12,681 bases of DNA from Alphaproteobacteria bacterium MarineAlpha3_Bin4 (lineage in GTDB: Bacteria > Pseudomonadota > Alphaproteobacteria > Rhodospirillales > Casp-alpha2). The DNA is taken from contig PTLJ01000017.1 in assembly GCA_002938045.1 (NCBI GenBank), positions 1 through 12,681 of the forward strand, written 5' to 3'. Below the pieces are notes generated by a model. It had not been told where the DNA came from and made no database searches. It saw only the letters and a program-made list of their open reading frames with translations. Both the position numbers and the translations under genes were made by a program. Every line of letters starts with the position of its first letter. Position 1 is the first letter of the stretch. Positions 1-6,567 of the stretch are shown in pieces.

Positions 1-1
1 T

Positions 2-82
2 TTCGATCCCATACCAGAACGTTTGGACGTCCGCCTTGGATCAAAAGCGGACATGATCATTGAATGTTGGACCGAAGCCTGA
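2..82 (+). CDS. possible 3' end of an unidentified gene (partial)
   Basis: One frame is open from the window edge to a TGA at 80-82 and gives 26 residues, including the stretch RLDVRLGSKADMII. It has no start within the window. The mix of charged and aliphatic residues could be the C-terminus of a real protein. The pattern faintly recalls the last beta-strands of HlyD-type membrane-fusion proteins, but 26 residues are too few to assign a family. If it is real, the gene lies on the same strand as the FkbM gene that starts 112 bases downstream. An open frame this short is not significant by itself. Confidence 0.3.
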   Translation, partial: FDPIPERLDVRLGSKADMIIECWTEA

Positions 83-194
83 AGCAAAGGCACTCGATCG
101 AGATTGCTGCCCCCTAAGAACTTTTTTGGTTTGCAAGCGGGAAAACAAACGTCATTTTTAAGCAGCACTCAACTTCAACCTGGTTTTAAAGTCG

Positions 195-1217
195 ATGAAT
201 TTCAGAAATTTATTCTTGGGCCTCACGACATCTACGATAGCCCAGGATCACCCCATAAATTATTTCGACATTGGATCTCGCGGCGGGTTTCAAGAGGATC
301 TATTGCCCCTTGCGTTCGCCGTCAATGCAATCGGGTTTGAACCAGAGCCGTCTGAGTTCATCAAACTGGACTCTCAAGAAAGTGGCCCGTGGTTAACGTC
401 TAAACATTTACCGTTCGCGATTAGCGGAGATGGTGGACGTCAAACCCTGTTTATTTCTCGGGATCCGCAGTCAGCATCATTGTTGAAACACAATATGGGA
501 CTTGGGGTTCGGTTCGACAAAACACAGTTCGTCGAAGTCGAGGAAAAAATCGAAATTGAAACTCAAACTCTTTCTGAGGCACTTGAGCTGGCAAACATAA
601 ACTCGATAGATTATTTGAAGATCGATATTGAAGGAGCGGAACTTGAGGTGTTTAGGTCCTCGCCCACTATTATGGACAATATTTTAGCAGTGAAGACCGA
701 GGTCTCATTCGTCGAATTTAAGCACGATCAGCCACGCGCGTTCGAAGTTGAAAAATTTATGAAGGAAAAGGGCTTTATGCTCATGGATCTGGTCCAACCG
801 GCGCATTGGCGCCGGCAGGGATATGTAATTCATCCCTACACCGCAAACGAAGTTCCTCCATATTCGAGGGGGCAAATCGTGCATGGCGACTATTTGTTTT
901 TTCGTGATCCAGAAACCCTTGGTGATGAACCAGAAGCACACATTAAATTGGCACTTATCGCAATGGCCCTCGGCTATTTTGATAATTCGCTAATGATTTT
1001 GGAAAACCGTGTTGCTCGTAATTATGTGTCCGAAAGATATGGGAAATCGATACTGGAATTTATTGAGCCCGCGTCCAGGGCGTATGGGCGTAGGGTCTTC
1101 TGGAAGACCCTTTACAGTCAAATTAGAAGTTTAGTTCCGTTGATGCGATATTCGAGAAATGTTTTACGGAAGCAGGGATCTAATATCATGCCATTTCACT
1201 CGAATCAGGAACGTTAA
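195..1217 (+). CDS. FkbM family SAM-dependent methyltransferase
   Basis: This 340-residue protein is likely a Rossmann-fold O-methyltransferase acting on a sugar, polyketide or other small hydroxylated substrate; the substrate cannot be read from sequence. Visible landmarks are a SAM-binding motif I variant YFDIGSRGG (residues 23-31), the acidic strand-2 end GFEPEP (47-52), and the FkbM signature LKIDIEGAELEVF (141-153) followed by the strand AVKTEVSFVEF (165-175). About 100 residues follow the catalytic fold and contain basic, tyrosine-rich segments near the end (298-325). ATG 195 is the first start after an in-frame stop at 159-161. The only upstream purine stretch is a weak AAAG at 188-191, so initiation is not well supported. 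The gene is A+T-richer than the dap/arg genes and uses many A/T-ending codons, which suggests transfer. Such genes often sit in polysaccharide or glycosylation islands, but no glycosyltransferase is visible here. Confidence 0.92.
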   Translation: MNFRNLFLGLTTSTIAQDHPINYFDIGSRGGFQEDLLPLAFAVNAIGFEPEPSEFIKLDSQESGPWLTSKHLPFAISGDGGRQTLFISRDPQSASLLKHNMGLGVRFDKTQFVEVEEKIEIETQTLSEALELANINSIDYLKIDIEGAELEVFRSSPTIMDNILAVKTEVSFVEFKHDQPRAFEVEKFMKEKGFMLMDLVQPAHWRRQGYVIHPYTANEVPPYSRGQIVHGDYLFFRDPETLGDEPEAHIKLALIAMALGYFDNSLMILENRVARNYVSERYGKSILEFIEPASRAYGRRVFWKTLYSQIRSLVPLMRYSRNVLRKQGSNIMPFHSNQER

Positions 1218-1439
1218 CGACCGGATGATGGCGGCACGATCATACGAATGTCCGTATTGGATGCAGCGGATGTCTACGAGTCGCCAGCAGCTTGGTGCAA
1301 ATAATTGGTTTGGCCGCATGCCGTCAATGACCGCTCTTGGCTATTAGCAGGCATCGTGGGTAGCTGCGCTCAACGTCCGCTCTAATTCCACGACAGCTTC
1401 TTAAGCTAATAGTGCCAATGCTAAACCTGCTGCTGATTT

Positions 1440-1582
1440 GAGGAATCAATAGGAGATCACACGGTTTTAGACCTTTTGTAAAAGCATCCCGGCTTATTGG
1501 GCCGGGGTGCTCTCCCGTTTAAATTACCTGGCTACGACAAACAGGGCTGGAATTTGGCGAAGCGGTGAGCCATTGATTCCTC
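1440..1582. repeat. 11-bp inverted repeat pair flanking a hairpin
   Basis: GAGGAATCAAT at 1440-1450 is the exact reverse complement of ATTGATTCCTC at 1572-1582. The arms are 121 bases apart and enclose the hairpin at 1483-1511. The pairing does not extend outward, and I see no obvious target-site duplication beside the arms. Confidence 0.5.
1483..1511. terminator. strong hairpin, possible terminator of the FkbM unit
   Basis: AGCATCCCGGC (1483-1493) pairs along its whole length with GCCGGGGTGCT (1501-1511), giving 11 pairs with one G-U wobble and a 7-base loop. On the plus strand it is followed by CTCCCGTTTAAATT, a poor U-tract. Read on the minus strand the stem is followed by TTTACAAAAG, a slightly better one. 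It lies between the FkbM stop and the next gene, so it may be a factor-assisted or bidirectional terminator. The structure is certain; the role is inferred. Confidence 0.5.
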
Positions 1583-1599
1583 TCGCAGTCAAATTATTT

Positions 1600-1628
1600 T
1601 CGAACTGTTGTAATAGCTACGATATGAT
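1600..1628 (+). promoter_or_regulatory. possible sigma-70-type promoter for the threonine synthase-like gene
   Basis: TATGAT at 1623-1628 matches the -10 consensus at five of six positions. It lies about 45 bases upstream of the GTG start. The best -35 at 17-bp spacing (TCGAAC, 1600-1605) is poor, so this is a weak candidate. Confidence 0.28.
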
Positions 1629-1672
1629 CGAGAGACTTCTTTACGGATAGGCCTCGAAAGGATATCCCATCC

Positions 1673-2911
1673 GTGACCACGCCGTTAAAATCATTCGTTA
1701 CCCACCTGGAATGTTCTGCCACCGGCGAGCCCTATCCGGCGGCCGTTCTCCATGGGCTGTCGAAGACCGGGCAGCCGTTGTTAGTGCGCTACGACCTTGA
1801 TGCCCTTGCCGCCGTACTAACCAAAGAAATGCTGGCGTCGCGGCCGCCCGACATGTGGCGTTACCGGGAATTTTTGCCGCTACCGTCCAATATCGAGCCC
1901 ATCAGTCTCGGTGAGACCATCACTCCCTTGGTGCCTGTGCCCCGGGTGCAGGCACGATTGGATGTCGCCGACCTGCTGGTCAAAGACGAAGGGCGCCTAC
2001 CCACCGGTTCATTCAAGAGCCGGGGGATGTCGGTGGCGGTTAGCATGGCCAAGGCTCTGGGCGTTACGCGCATCGCTATCCCGACAGCTGGCAACGCGGG
2101 TGCCGGGCTAGCGGCGTATGCGACACGCGCCGGAATTGAATCCTTCGTCTTCACGCCCGCCGACACGCCTGAAGTGACGGCGCGGGAAATCAGCTTTCAC
2201 GGTGCCAATGCCTGGCGTGTGGATGGCCTGGTTAACGATTGTGCCCAGATCGTCGCCGACGGGAAGGAAAAAATGGGTTGGTTCGACCTCACCACGCTCA
2301 AGGAACCATACCGCGTCGAGGGCAAGAAGACTATGGGCCTAGAGATCGCCGAACAACTAGACTGGCGGCTGCCCGACCTGATCTTTTTCCCGACCGGCGG
2401 CGGCGTATGCCTGATCGCCATGTGGAAGGTGTTCAACGAGCTGAAACAGATAGGATGGATTGACGACCCCTTACCGCGCATGGTCGCGGTCCAGTCCACC
2501 GGCTGTGGGCCCATCGTCAAGGCGTTTGATGCCGGAGAACGGGAGGTGGCGGAACCGTGGCCCAACGTGACGACCGGAATTCATGGTGTCAGGGTGCCCA
2601 ATCCCTTGGGTGGGCGGCTGGTTTTGGACGTCCTTTATGATTCCAGCGGGTTCGCCACCGCCGTTGATGACGCCGCTGTCCACGAAGCGCGAGCCGCGAT
2701 TTGCGCTGAGGAAGGCTTGCATCTCTGTCCCGAGGGCGCGGCCTGTATCGTGGCGCTTGAACAAGAGCGGTCCTCGGGCCGCGTTAGTTCGACCGACCGC
2801 GTGGTAGTGTTCAATTCCGCCAGTGGCCTGAAGTTCCCGATGCCGCCCATGGACCGCCGCCTAGAAGCGCACAAGCCGATTGATTATTCGACGCTCGGCG
2901 GTGCTGCCTAG
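1673..2911 (+). CDS. threonine synthase-like PLP-dependent enzyme
   Basis: This 412-residue fold-type II PLP enzyme resembles the cytosolic group annotated as threonine synthase (O-phosphohomoserine to threonine plus phosphate). The PLP lysine is K115 in LPTGSFKSRG (109-118). PTAGNAGAG (138-146) fits the cofactor-ring loop, PTGGGV (240-245) is the phosphate-binding glycine loop, and NSASGLKFP (381-389) fits the conserved C-terminal cofactor contact. Typical threonine synthases have D after the PLP lysine (SFKDRG). Here it is S, and the related threonine dehydratases also vary at this position, so the exact reaction is inferred. The start is GTG 1673, supported by AAAGGA at 1657-1662 ten bases upstream. 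No hom or thrB gene is adjacent, so it looks monocistronic. Its base composition resembles the core genes rather than the FkbM gene. Confidence 0.85.
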   Translation: MTTPLKSFVTHLECSATGEPYPAAVLHGLSKTGQPLLVRYDLDALAAVLTKEMLASRPPDMWRYREFLPLPSNIEPISLGETITPLVPVPRVQARLDVADLLVKDEGRLPTGSFKSRGMSVAVSMAKALGVTRIAIPTAGNAGAGLAAYATRAGIESFVFTPADTPEVTAREISFHGANAWRVDGLVNDCAQIVADGKEKMGWFDLTTLKEPYRVEGKKTMGLEIAEQLDWRLPDLIFFPTGGGVCLIAMWKVFNELKQIGWIDDPLPRMVAVQSTGCGPIVKAFDAGEREVAEPWPNVTTGIHGVRVPNPLGGRLVLDVLYDSSGFATAVDDAAVHEARAAICAEEGLHLCPEGAACIVALEQERSSGRVSSTDRVVVFNSASGLKFPMPPMDRRLEAHKPIDYSTLGGAA

Positions 2912-3189
2912 GAGACCTTAACCTTGATTTTGCCAACAATCCCTCGACGCTGCGGACACAGATTTGTTGCAAACTCCTCCAAATAAGCCCCAATTAGGCT
3001 AAACTAGTGACATTAGTAAAAAGCAAGAAAGCCTAGAAAACTAGCCTTTGCATACTGATTTAATCCAGGTTGGACTTGGGGAATAAATTTGAATCCTGCC
3101 GCCCCAGGCATTTTCTAGAAGCTCGAAAAACCAGATTTAAAGCTCATTATGAACAATTTTGTCCGGTACTTAGGCCCCTGATGTTAAAC

Positions 3190-3230
3190 AGAATTCCACC
3201 CAACCAAAGCTAAATACTAAGTGGAGTTCT
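3190..3230. repeat. 10-bp inverted repeat upstream of the antiporter gene
   Basis: AGAATTCCAC (3190-3199) pairs with GTGGAGTTCT (3221-3230) across a 21-base A-rich loop. Nine pairs are Watson-Crick and one is a T/G wobble. It lies about 145 bases upstream of the antiporter start, so it could be a regulator-binding dyad or an RNA stem. No known operator is recognised. Confidence 0.4.
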
Positions 3231-3289
3231 TCCATCGAAAGCCTTTATCGAATTTCAGATAAGTCTCTTTGTTTTCCTTTATTGATAAT

Positions 3290-3320
3290 TGGACAATCTG
3301 ATACCCGACTGAAATATTAT
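3290..3320 (+). promoter_or_regulatory. possible promoter for the antiporter gene
   Basis: TGGACA (3290-3295) matches the -35 consensus at five of six positions. TATTAT (3315-3320) matches the -10 at five of six. The 19-bp spacer is longer than ideal. The pair sits in A+T-rich DNA 54 bases before the ATG, so chance matches are easy. Confidence 0.3.
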
Positions 3321-3373
3321 AAATGTCTAAATATTGCCAACAGAGCTCGTCCGAGAAGGGGTAACAGGCGACG

Positions 3374-4624
3374 ATGAGCATATTTAGTATTAGCGCGATT
3401 CTAGTGGGGCTATCTGCCTTTTTCGGCTACATAAATTACCGATATTTGCACCTGCCACACACAATCGGGCTGGTGGTGATTGCCCTGGCCGCTTCGCTGT
3501 CGATTATCGGTTTTGATCTAATAGAGCCCTCCGTCCAAATTGGACAGAGGATCACGGACATTCTTCGACAGATTGATTTTAATAAAACCCTGATGCACGG
3601 AATGCTGAGCTTCATGCTGTTTGCTGGTGCTTTGCATGCTGACTTCTCCGCCCTCAAGACCCATCGTTTAACCATCGGCGTGATGGCAAGTCTTGGCACC
3701 TTGATTTCGACCTTCGTGGTCGGGGTAGTGATGTGGTTTTTGTTCGGATTGTTCGAGCTGGAAGTCCCCTTTATCTGGGCATTGGTGCTTGGAGCGTTAA
3801 TCAGCCCCACTGACCCGGTCGCGGTTCTCAGTCTTTTCAAAACCGTCGAGGTCCCCGATACCCTGCAAGCGAAGATGGCCGGCGAATCTCTGTTCAACGA
3901 CGGAGTCGGCGTGGTGGTATTCACGGTCGTCGTGGCGATCGCACTTTCTGGCGGCGAAGATGGCAGTGACATGGGAGCGGCCGAAATTATCGAGCTGTTC
4001 TTTACTGAAGCCGTCGGTGGCACGGTTCTTGGCCTGGCCGCTGGATACATCGGTTATCGCGCAATGTTTGGGATCGATGAACCGAGCCTTGAGGTGCTAA
4101 TCACTCTGGCGCTGGTGATGGTCACATATTCTCTAGCCCTCTCTTTGCATATGAGCGGGCCGATTGCCGTGGTAGTGGCCGGCCTATTCATTGGCAACCG
4201 GGGCGTCAAATACGCCATGAGCGAACAAACCCGTGACTACGTGCTTACTTTCTGGACGCTGATCGACGAGATTCTCAACTCGGTCTTGTTCTTGCTGATT
4301 GGCCTGGAAGTCTTGGTCGTCGCCGAGAGCATCGGCCATTTGGGGGTTGCCCTCCTAGCTATTCCGGTGACGCTAGTTGCCAGGGCGCTCAGTGTTACCA
4401 TTCCCATCGCCATTCTCTCGCATTGGCAAACCTTCACCAAGGGTGCCGTGCCGGTGTTGATCTGGGGGGGGCTGCGCGGCGGGATTGCGGTCGCCTTAGC
4501 GTTGTCCCTGCCGGATATTAAATACAAGGCCGCCATCTTGAGCATCACTTACGGCGTCGTTCTGTTTTCTATCATCGTCCAGGGCCTAACCGTAAAGCCG
4601 CTGGTCAAATTGATGGTCCGTTAG
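3374..4624 (+). CDS. CPA1-family Na+(K+)/H+ antiporter, NhaP-like
   Basis: This 416-residue integral inner-membrane protein should exchange protons for Na+ or K+ in pH and salt homeostasis. The whole length is hydrophobic helices, compatible with about 12 membrane segments. Family hallmarks are all present: ALISPTDPVAVL (141-152) with the TDP unwound-helix motif, ESLFNDGVGVVVF (171-183) with the ion-binding N175-D176 pair, and GGLRGGIAVALALSLP (365-380) with the conserved arginine R368. The protein ends soon after the last helix (KPLVKLMVR), so it has no long cytoplasmic regulatory tail. ATG 3374 follows AGAAGGGG at 3354-3361. An 8-G run (4464-4471) encodes W364-G366 in the conserved motif; a one-base slip there would remove the last 50 or so residues. 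The gene appears to stand alone, with no Mrp or KefC partner visible. Confidence 0.95.
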   Translation: MSIFSISAILVGLSAFFGYINYRYLHLPHTIGLVVIALAASLSIIGFDLIEPSVQIGQRITDILRQIDFNKTLMHGMLSFMLFAGALHADFSALKTHRLTIGVMASLGTLISTFVVGVVMWFLFGLFELEVPFIWALVLGALISPTDPVAVLSLFKTVEVPDTLQAKMAGESLFNDGVGVVVFTVVVAIALSGGEDGSDMGAAEIIELFFTEAVGGTVLGLAAGYIGYRAMFGIDEPSLEVLITLALVMVTYSLALSLHMSGPIAVVVAGLFIGNRGVKYAMSEQTRDYVLTFWTLIDEILNSVLFLLIGLEVLVVAESIGHLGVALLAIPVTLVARALSVTIPIAILSHWQTFTKGAVPVLIWGGLRGGIAVALALSLPDIKYKAAILSITYGVVLFSIIVQGLTVKPLVKLMVR

Positions 4625-4694
4625 CGTGATGAACCACCCGGGAAGATGCCAAAGAACTGGTCGGTTCATCAATCACGCCCCCCAGTGGGGTTTT
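4624..4694 (+). terminator. long stem-loop and terminator-like hairpin after the antiporter gene
   Basis: GCGTGATGAACC (4624-4635, beginning at the last base of the stop codon) pairs with GGTTCATC (4663-4670) and then CACGC (4674-4678), leaving a three-base AAT bulge. Just downstream CCCC (4680-4683) pairs with GGGG (4687-4690) over an AGT loop, followed by TTTTCCTTT. This compound structure fits intrinsic termination on the plus strand. The reverse strand has no U-tract at this point. Confidence 0.6.
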
Positions 4695-4781
4695 CCTTTG
4701 TACGCCATGAGAGATTTTTCAGTCTTCCGTGGATTCTCGTTCCCAGCAGCTAATTTTCGTAATCTAACGAATGCCCGTTTT

Positions 4782-4813
4782 GAACCAAATCGGGGCTTCG
4801 ATCCCTTCGGTTC
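4782..4813. repeat. two-part hairpin near the 3' end of the dap operon
   Basis: GAACC (4782-4786) pairs with GGTTC (4809-4813), and inside it ATCG (4789-4792) pairs with CGAT (4799-4802). A nearby smaller stem is TTCGT (4756-4760) with ACGAA (4767-4771). Both lie just past the stop of the minus-strand membrane-protein gene. Neither has a U-tract on the minus strand, so they may mark an RNA 3' end but are not a standard intrinsic terminator. Confidence 0.3.
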
Positions 4814-4840
4814 CGGCACGACGCTTTGCTAGCTTGCGCC

Positions 4841-5410
4841 CTATGACAGCATGCTGTCGGCGATCGCGTTGATCAAAACGCTGAGCAAAAGGTCGACGGT
4901 GACCAGGCCGCCGGCTACGTAGCCCGGAACGTCGAGCGCCGTTCGAGTCACAAACCAAGTATAAACGAGTACCCAGATCAGGATTACGAAAGCAAGACCG
5001 TTTGACGTTTCCGGTGCCAGCGCGCCAATTGTGCCGAGAATCACTATCGGCAGGTAAACAGCGTTCTGGATCACCGAGATCCAGTTGTAGGGAACAATAT
5101 AGCGGATGTAGCAGTTGTCGCGGTCGACAACGCGGACGAGGCGATCCATGACCAGTGGAAAGGCGACCCAGGCGATGACGTAGGCGATGGTTTGGATCGC
5201 CAAGTAGCGATATAACGGCGTCTCAACATCGCCGATGTTGAAGCGGACCAGCAAGAGCAGGCAATAGAGCGGCGCGACGATCACCGCCGCATAGAATGAG
5301 CACCAGAACCCAAGCGGCGAGATGTCGAAGCAACGCATACCGTCGGTGTCAAAGCGGGCTAGCCGGTAGGCGCCGTAGAGAGCTTTGACAACTTCTGTGA
5401 GCGGCATCAT
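4841..5410 (-). CDS. conserved-type membrane protein of unknown function, coupled to dapE
   Basis: This 189-residue protein belongs to no family I can name with confidence. It looks like a polytopic inner-membrane protein. A soluble N-terminus of about 34 residues is followed by five hydrophobic segments at about 35-57, 67-89, 108-131, 138-157 and 162-184. A charged linker lies between segments 2 and 3 (residues 89-104, rich in R and D, followed by YIVPYNW at 104-110). There is no cleavable signal peptide and no cysteine pair or metal motif. Its ATG overlaps the dapE stop by one base (TAATG), so translation is expected to be coupled to dapE. A second ATG follows immediately. Codon use and length support a real gene. 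A role linked to diaminopimelate, cell wall or transport is only suggested by position. Confidence 0.85.
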   Translation of the reverse strand: MMPLTEVVKALYGAYRLARFDTDGMRCFDISPLGFWCSFYAAVIVAPLYCLLLLVRFNIGDVETPLYRYLAIQTIAYVIAWVAFPLVMDRLVRVVDRDNCYIRYIVPYNWISVIQNAVYLPIVILGTIGALAPETSNGLAFVILIWVLVYTWFVTRTALDVPGYVAGGLVTVDLLLSVLINAIADSMLS

Positions 5411-6567
5411 TAGATGTCTTCGAAATACTGCGCTAGCACGGCGCTATAGATTTTGCTCAACGCTTCTATGTCAGCGGTCTCAACGTTTTCATCGACTTTG
5501 TGGGCGGTCAGGTTGGGCATGCCAAACTCGGCCACTGGGCAGTGGTCCTTGATGAAGCGCGCGTCGGACGTGCCGCCGGTGGTGCTCATCTCAGGCGAAA
5601 GTCCGGTGACGGCGGCAGCGGCAGTGGCGATGACCTCGCTTAAGCGCCCCGGCGGGGTCAGGAAGGCTTCGCCCGAAACGGATATCTCGAGCTCGCTGTC
5701 GCCGGCGGTCTCCTCACGGCAGCGCTCCAGGAACTCGCTCAGGCTTTGGCCCGTGTGATGGTCGTTGAAACGTATGTTGAGCCGTCCTTCAGCGCGCGCC
5801 GGGATCATGTTGGTGACCGTGTTGCCGACGTCGACGGTGGTGACCACAACATTGCTCGGTGGGAAGTGTTCGTTGCCGTCATCAAGCGGTACGCCTCCGA
5901 CCCGGGCCAGAAACTCCAACAACCGAGGCACCGGGTTGTCAGCGTGTTGCGGGTAGGCGACATGACCCTCTACGCCGTTGACGGCAATGGTGGCGTTGAG
6001 GCTTCCGCGACGGCCGATTTTGATCATGTCGCCCAAACGTTCAGCGCAGGTCGGTTCGCCAACCAGACAGGCGTCAATGGTCTCGCCTTCGGCTTTCATC
6101 CACTCAAGGACCTTTACCGTACCGTTGATCGCCGGACCTTCCTCGTCGCCTGTGATTAGAAGACTCATGGAGCCAGGAAAATCTCCGCCTGTGTTCTTGA
6201 GATGACGCGCCGCGGCGACGGCGAAGGCGGCAATCGCGCATTTCATGTCCGCGGCGCCACGGCCATAGAGCCGCCCGTTACGGACCTCAGCGGCGAACGG
6301 ATCGACGCTCCATGCGTTTAGGTCGCCGGGCGGGACCACATCGGTGTGCCCGGCGAAGCAGAAGTTGGGCGCGCCTTTGCCGATTCGGGCGTAGAGATTG
6401 TCAACGTTGGCGGTCCCCGGGGTTGAGAACGGCAACTGTCGGCACGCGAACCCGGCCGCCTCCAGGAACGCCTGTAGCACGTCGAGAGCGCCGGCGTTCA
6501 TGGGCGTGACGCTGGGACAGCGGATCAGCCGCCGGCTCAGTTCGACAGAGTCGTCAGCGGCGTTCAT
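5410..6567 (-). CDS. dapE: succinyl-diaminopimelate desuccinylase
   Basis: This cytosolic M20-family dizinc amidase hydrolyses N-succinyl-LL-2,6-diaminopimelate to LL-diaminopimelate and succinate, a late step of lysine and peptidoglycan precursor synthesis. Its 385 residues are normal for the family. Visible ligands are H74 in FAGHTDVVPPGD (71-82, with D76 as the supporting aspartate), the bridging D107 in GRGAADMK (102-109), the general base and ligand glutamates in TGDEEGP (139-145), E171 in VGEPT (169-173), and H356 in LTAHKVDE (353-360). GGTSDAR (331-337) fits the carboxylate-binding segment, and the dimerisation lid lies between about 185 and 300. The start codon overlaps the dapD stop as ATGA, and the stop overlaps the next gene by one base, so dapD, dapE and the membrane-protein gene form one coupled unit. 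Confidence 0.98.
   Translation of the reverse strand: MNAADDSVELSRRLIRCPSVTPMNAGALDVLQAFLEAAGFACRQLPFSTPGTANVDNLYARIGKGAPNFCFAGHTDVVPPGDLNAWSVDPFAAEVRNGRLYGRGAADMKCAIAAFAVAAARHLKNTGGDFPGSMSLLITGDEEGPAINGTVKVLEWMKAEGETIDACLVGEPTCAERLGDMIKIGRRGSLNATIAVNGVEGHVAYPQHADNPVPRLLEFLARVGGVPLDDGNEHFPPSNVVVTTVDVGNTVTNMIPARAEGRLNIRFNDHHTGQSLSEFLERCREETAGDSELEISVSGEAFLTPPGRLSEVIATAAAAVTGLSPEMSTTGGTSDARFIKDHCPVAEFGMPNLTAHKVDENVETADIEALSKIYSAVLAQYFEDI

Larger units (their letters stand above)
1218..1672. other. 455-base intergenic region
   Basis: No convincing gene is present. Short open frames on either strand have no recognisable motif and no ribosome binding site. The region holds small hairpins (AGCTT/AAGCT at 1395-1399 and 1403-1407; TGATT/AATCA at 1434-1438 and 1444-1448). 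It also holds an 11-bp inverted repeat (1440-1450 with 1572-1582) around a strong G+C-rich hairpin (1483-1511), and a possible promoter next to the threonine synthase-like gene. I see no tRNA. Confidence 0.6.
2912..3373. other. 462-base A+T-rich intergenic region
   Basis: No gene is supported on either strand. Visible structure includes a stem AAAGCCTAG (3028-3036) with CTAGCCTTT (3041-3049), eight of nine pairs and an AAAA loop, which could be a weak terminator of the upstream gene. There is also a 15-base stretch resembling a tRNA 3' end (3091-3105), a 10-bp inverted repeat (3190-3199 with 3221-3230), and a weak promoter candidate before the antiporter gene. Composition differs sharply from the genes on both sides. 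Confidence 0.6.

Noticed and set aside
1159..1347. 62-codon plus-strand frame overlapping the FkbM 3' end
   Set aside because: No start signal and no recognisable sequence; most likely a chance frame in A+T-rich DNA.
3436..4050. 204-codon open frame on the minus strand inside the antiporter gene
   Set aside because: It lies antisense to a clear membrane-transporter gene with intact motifs, is low-complexity (many S, T, P and I), and has no recognisable domain.
4626..4832. 68-codon plus-strand open frame after the antiporter
   Set aside because: It begins inside the terminator stem, has no ribosome binding site, and no plausible domain.
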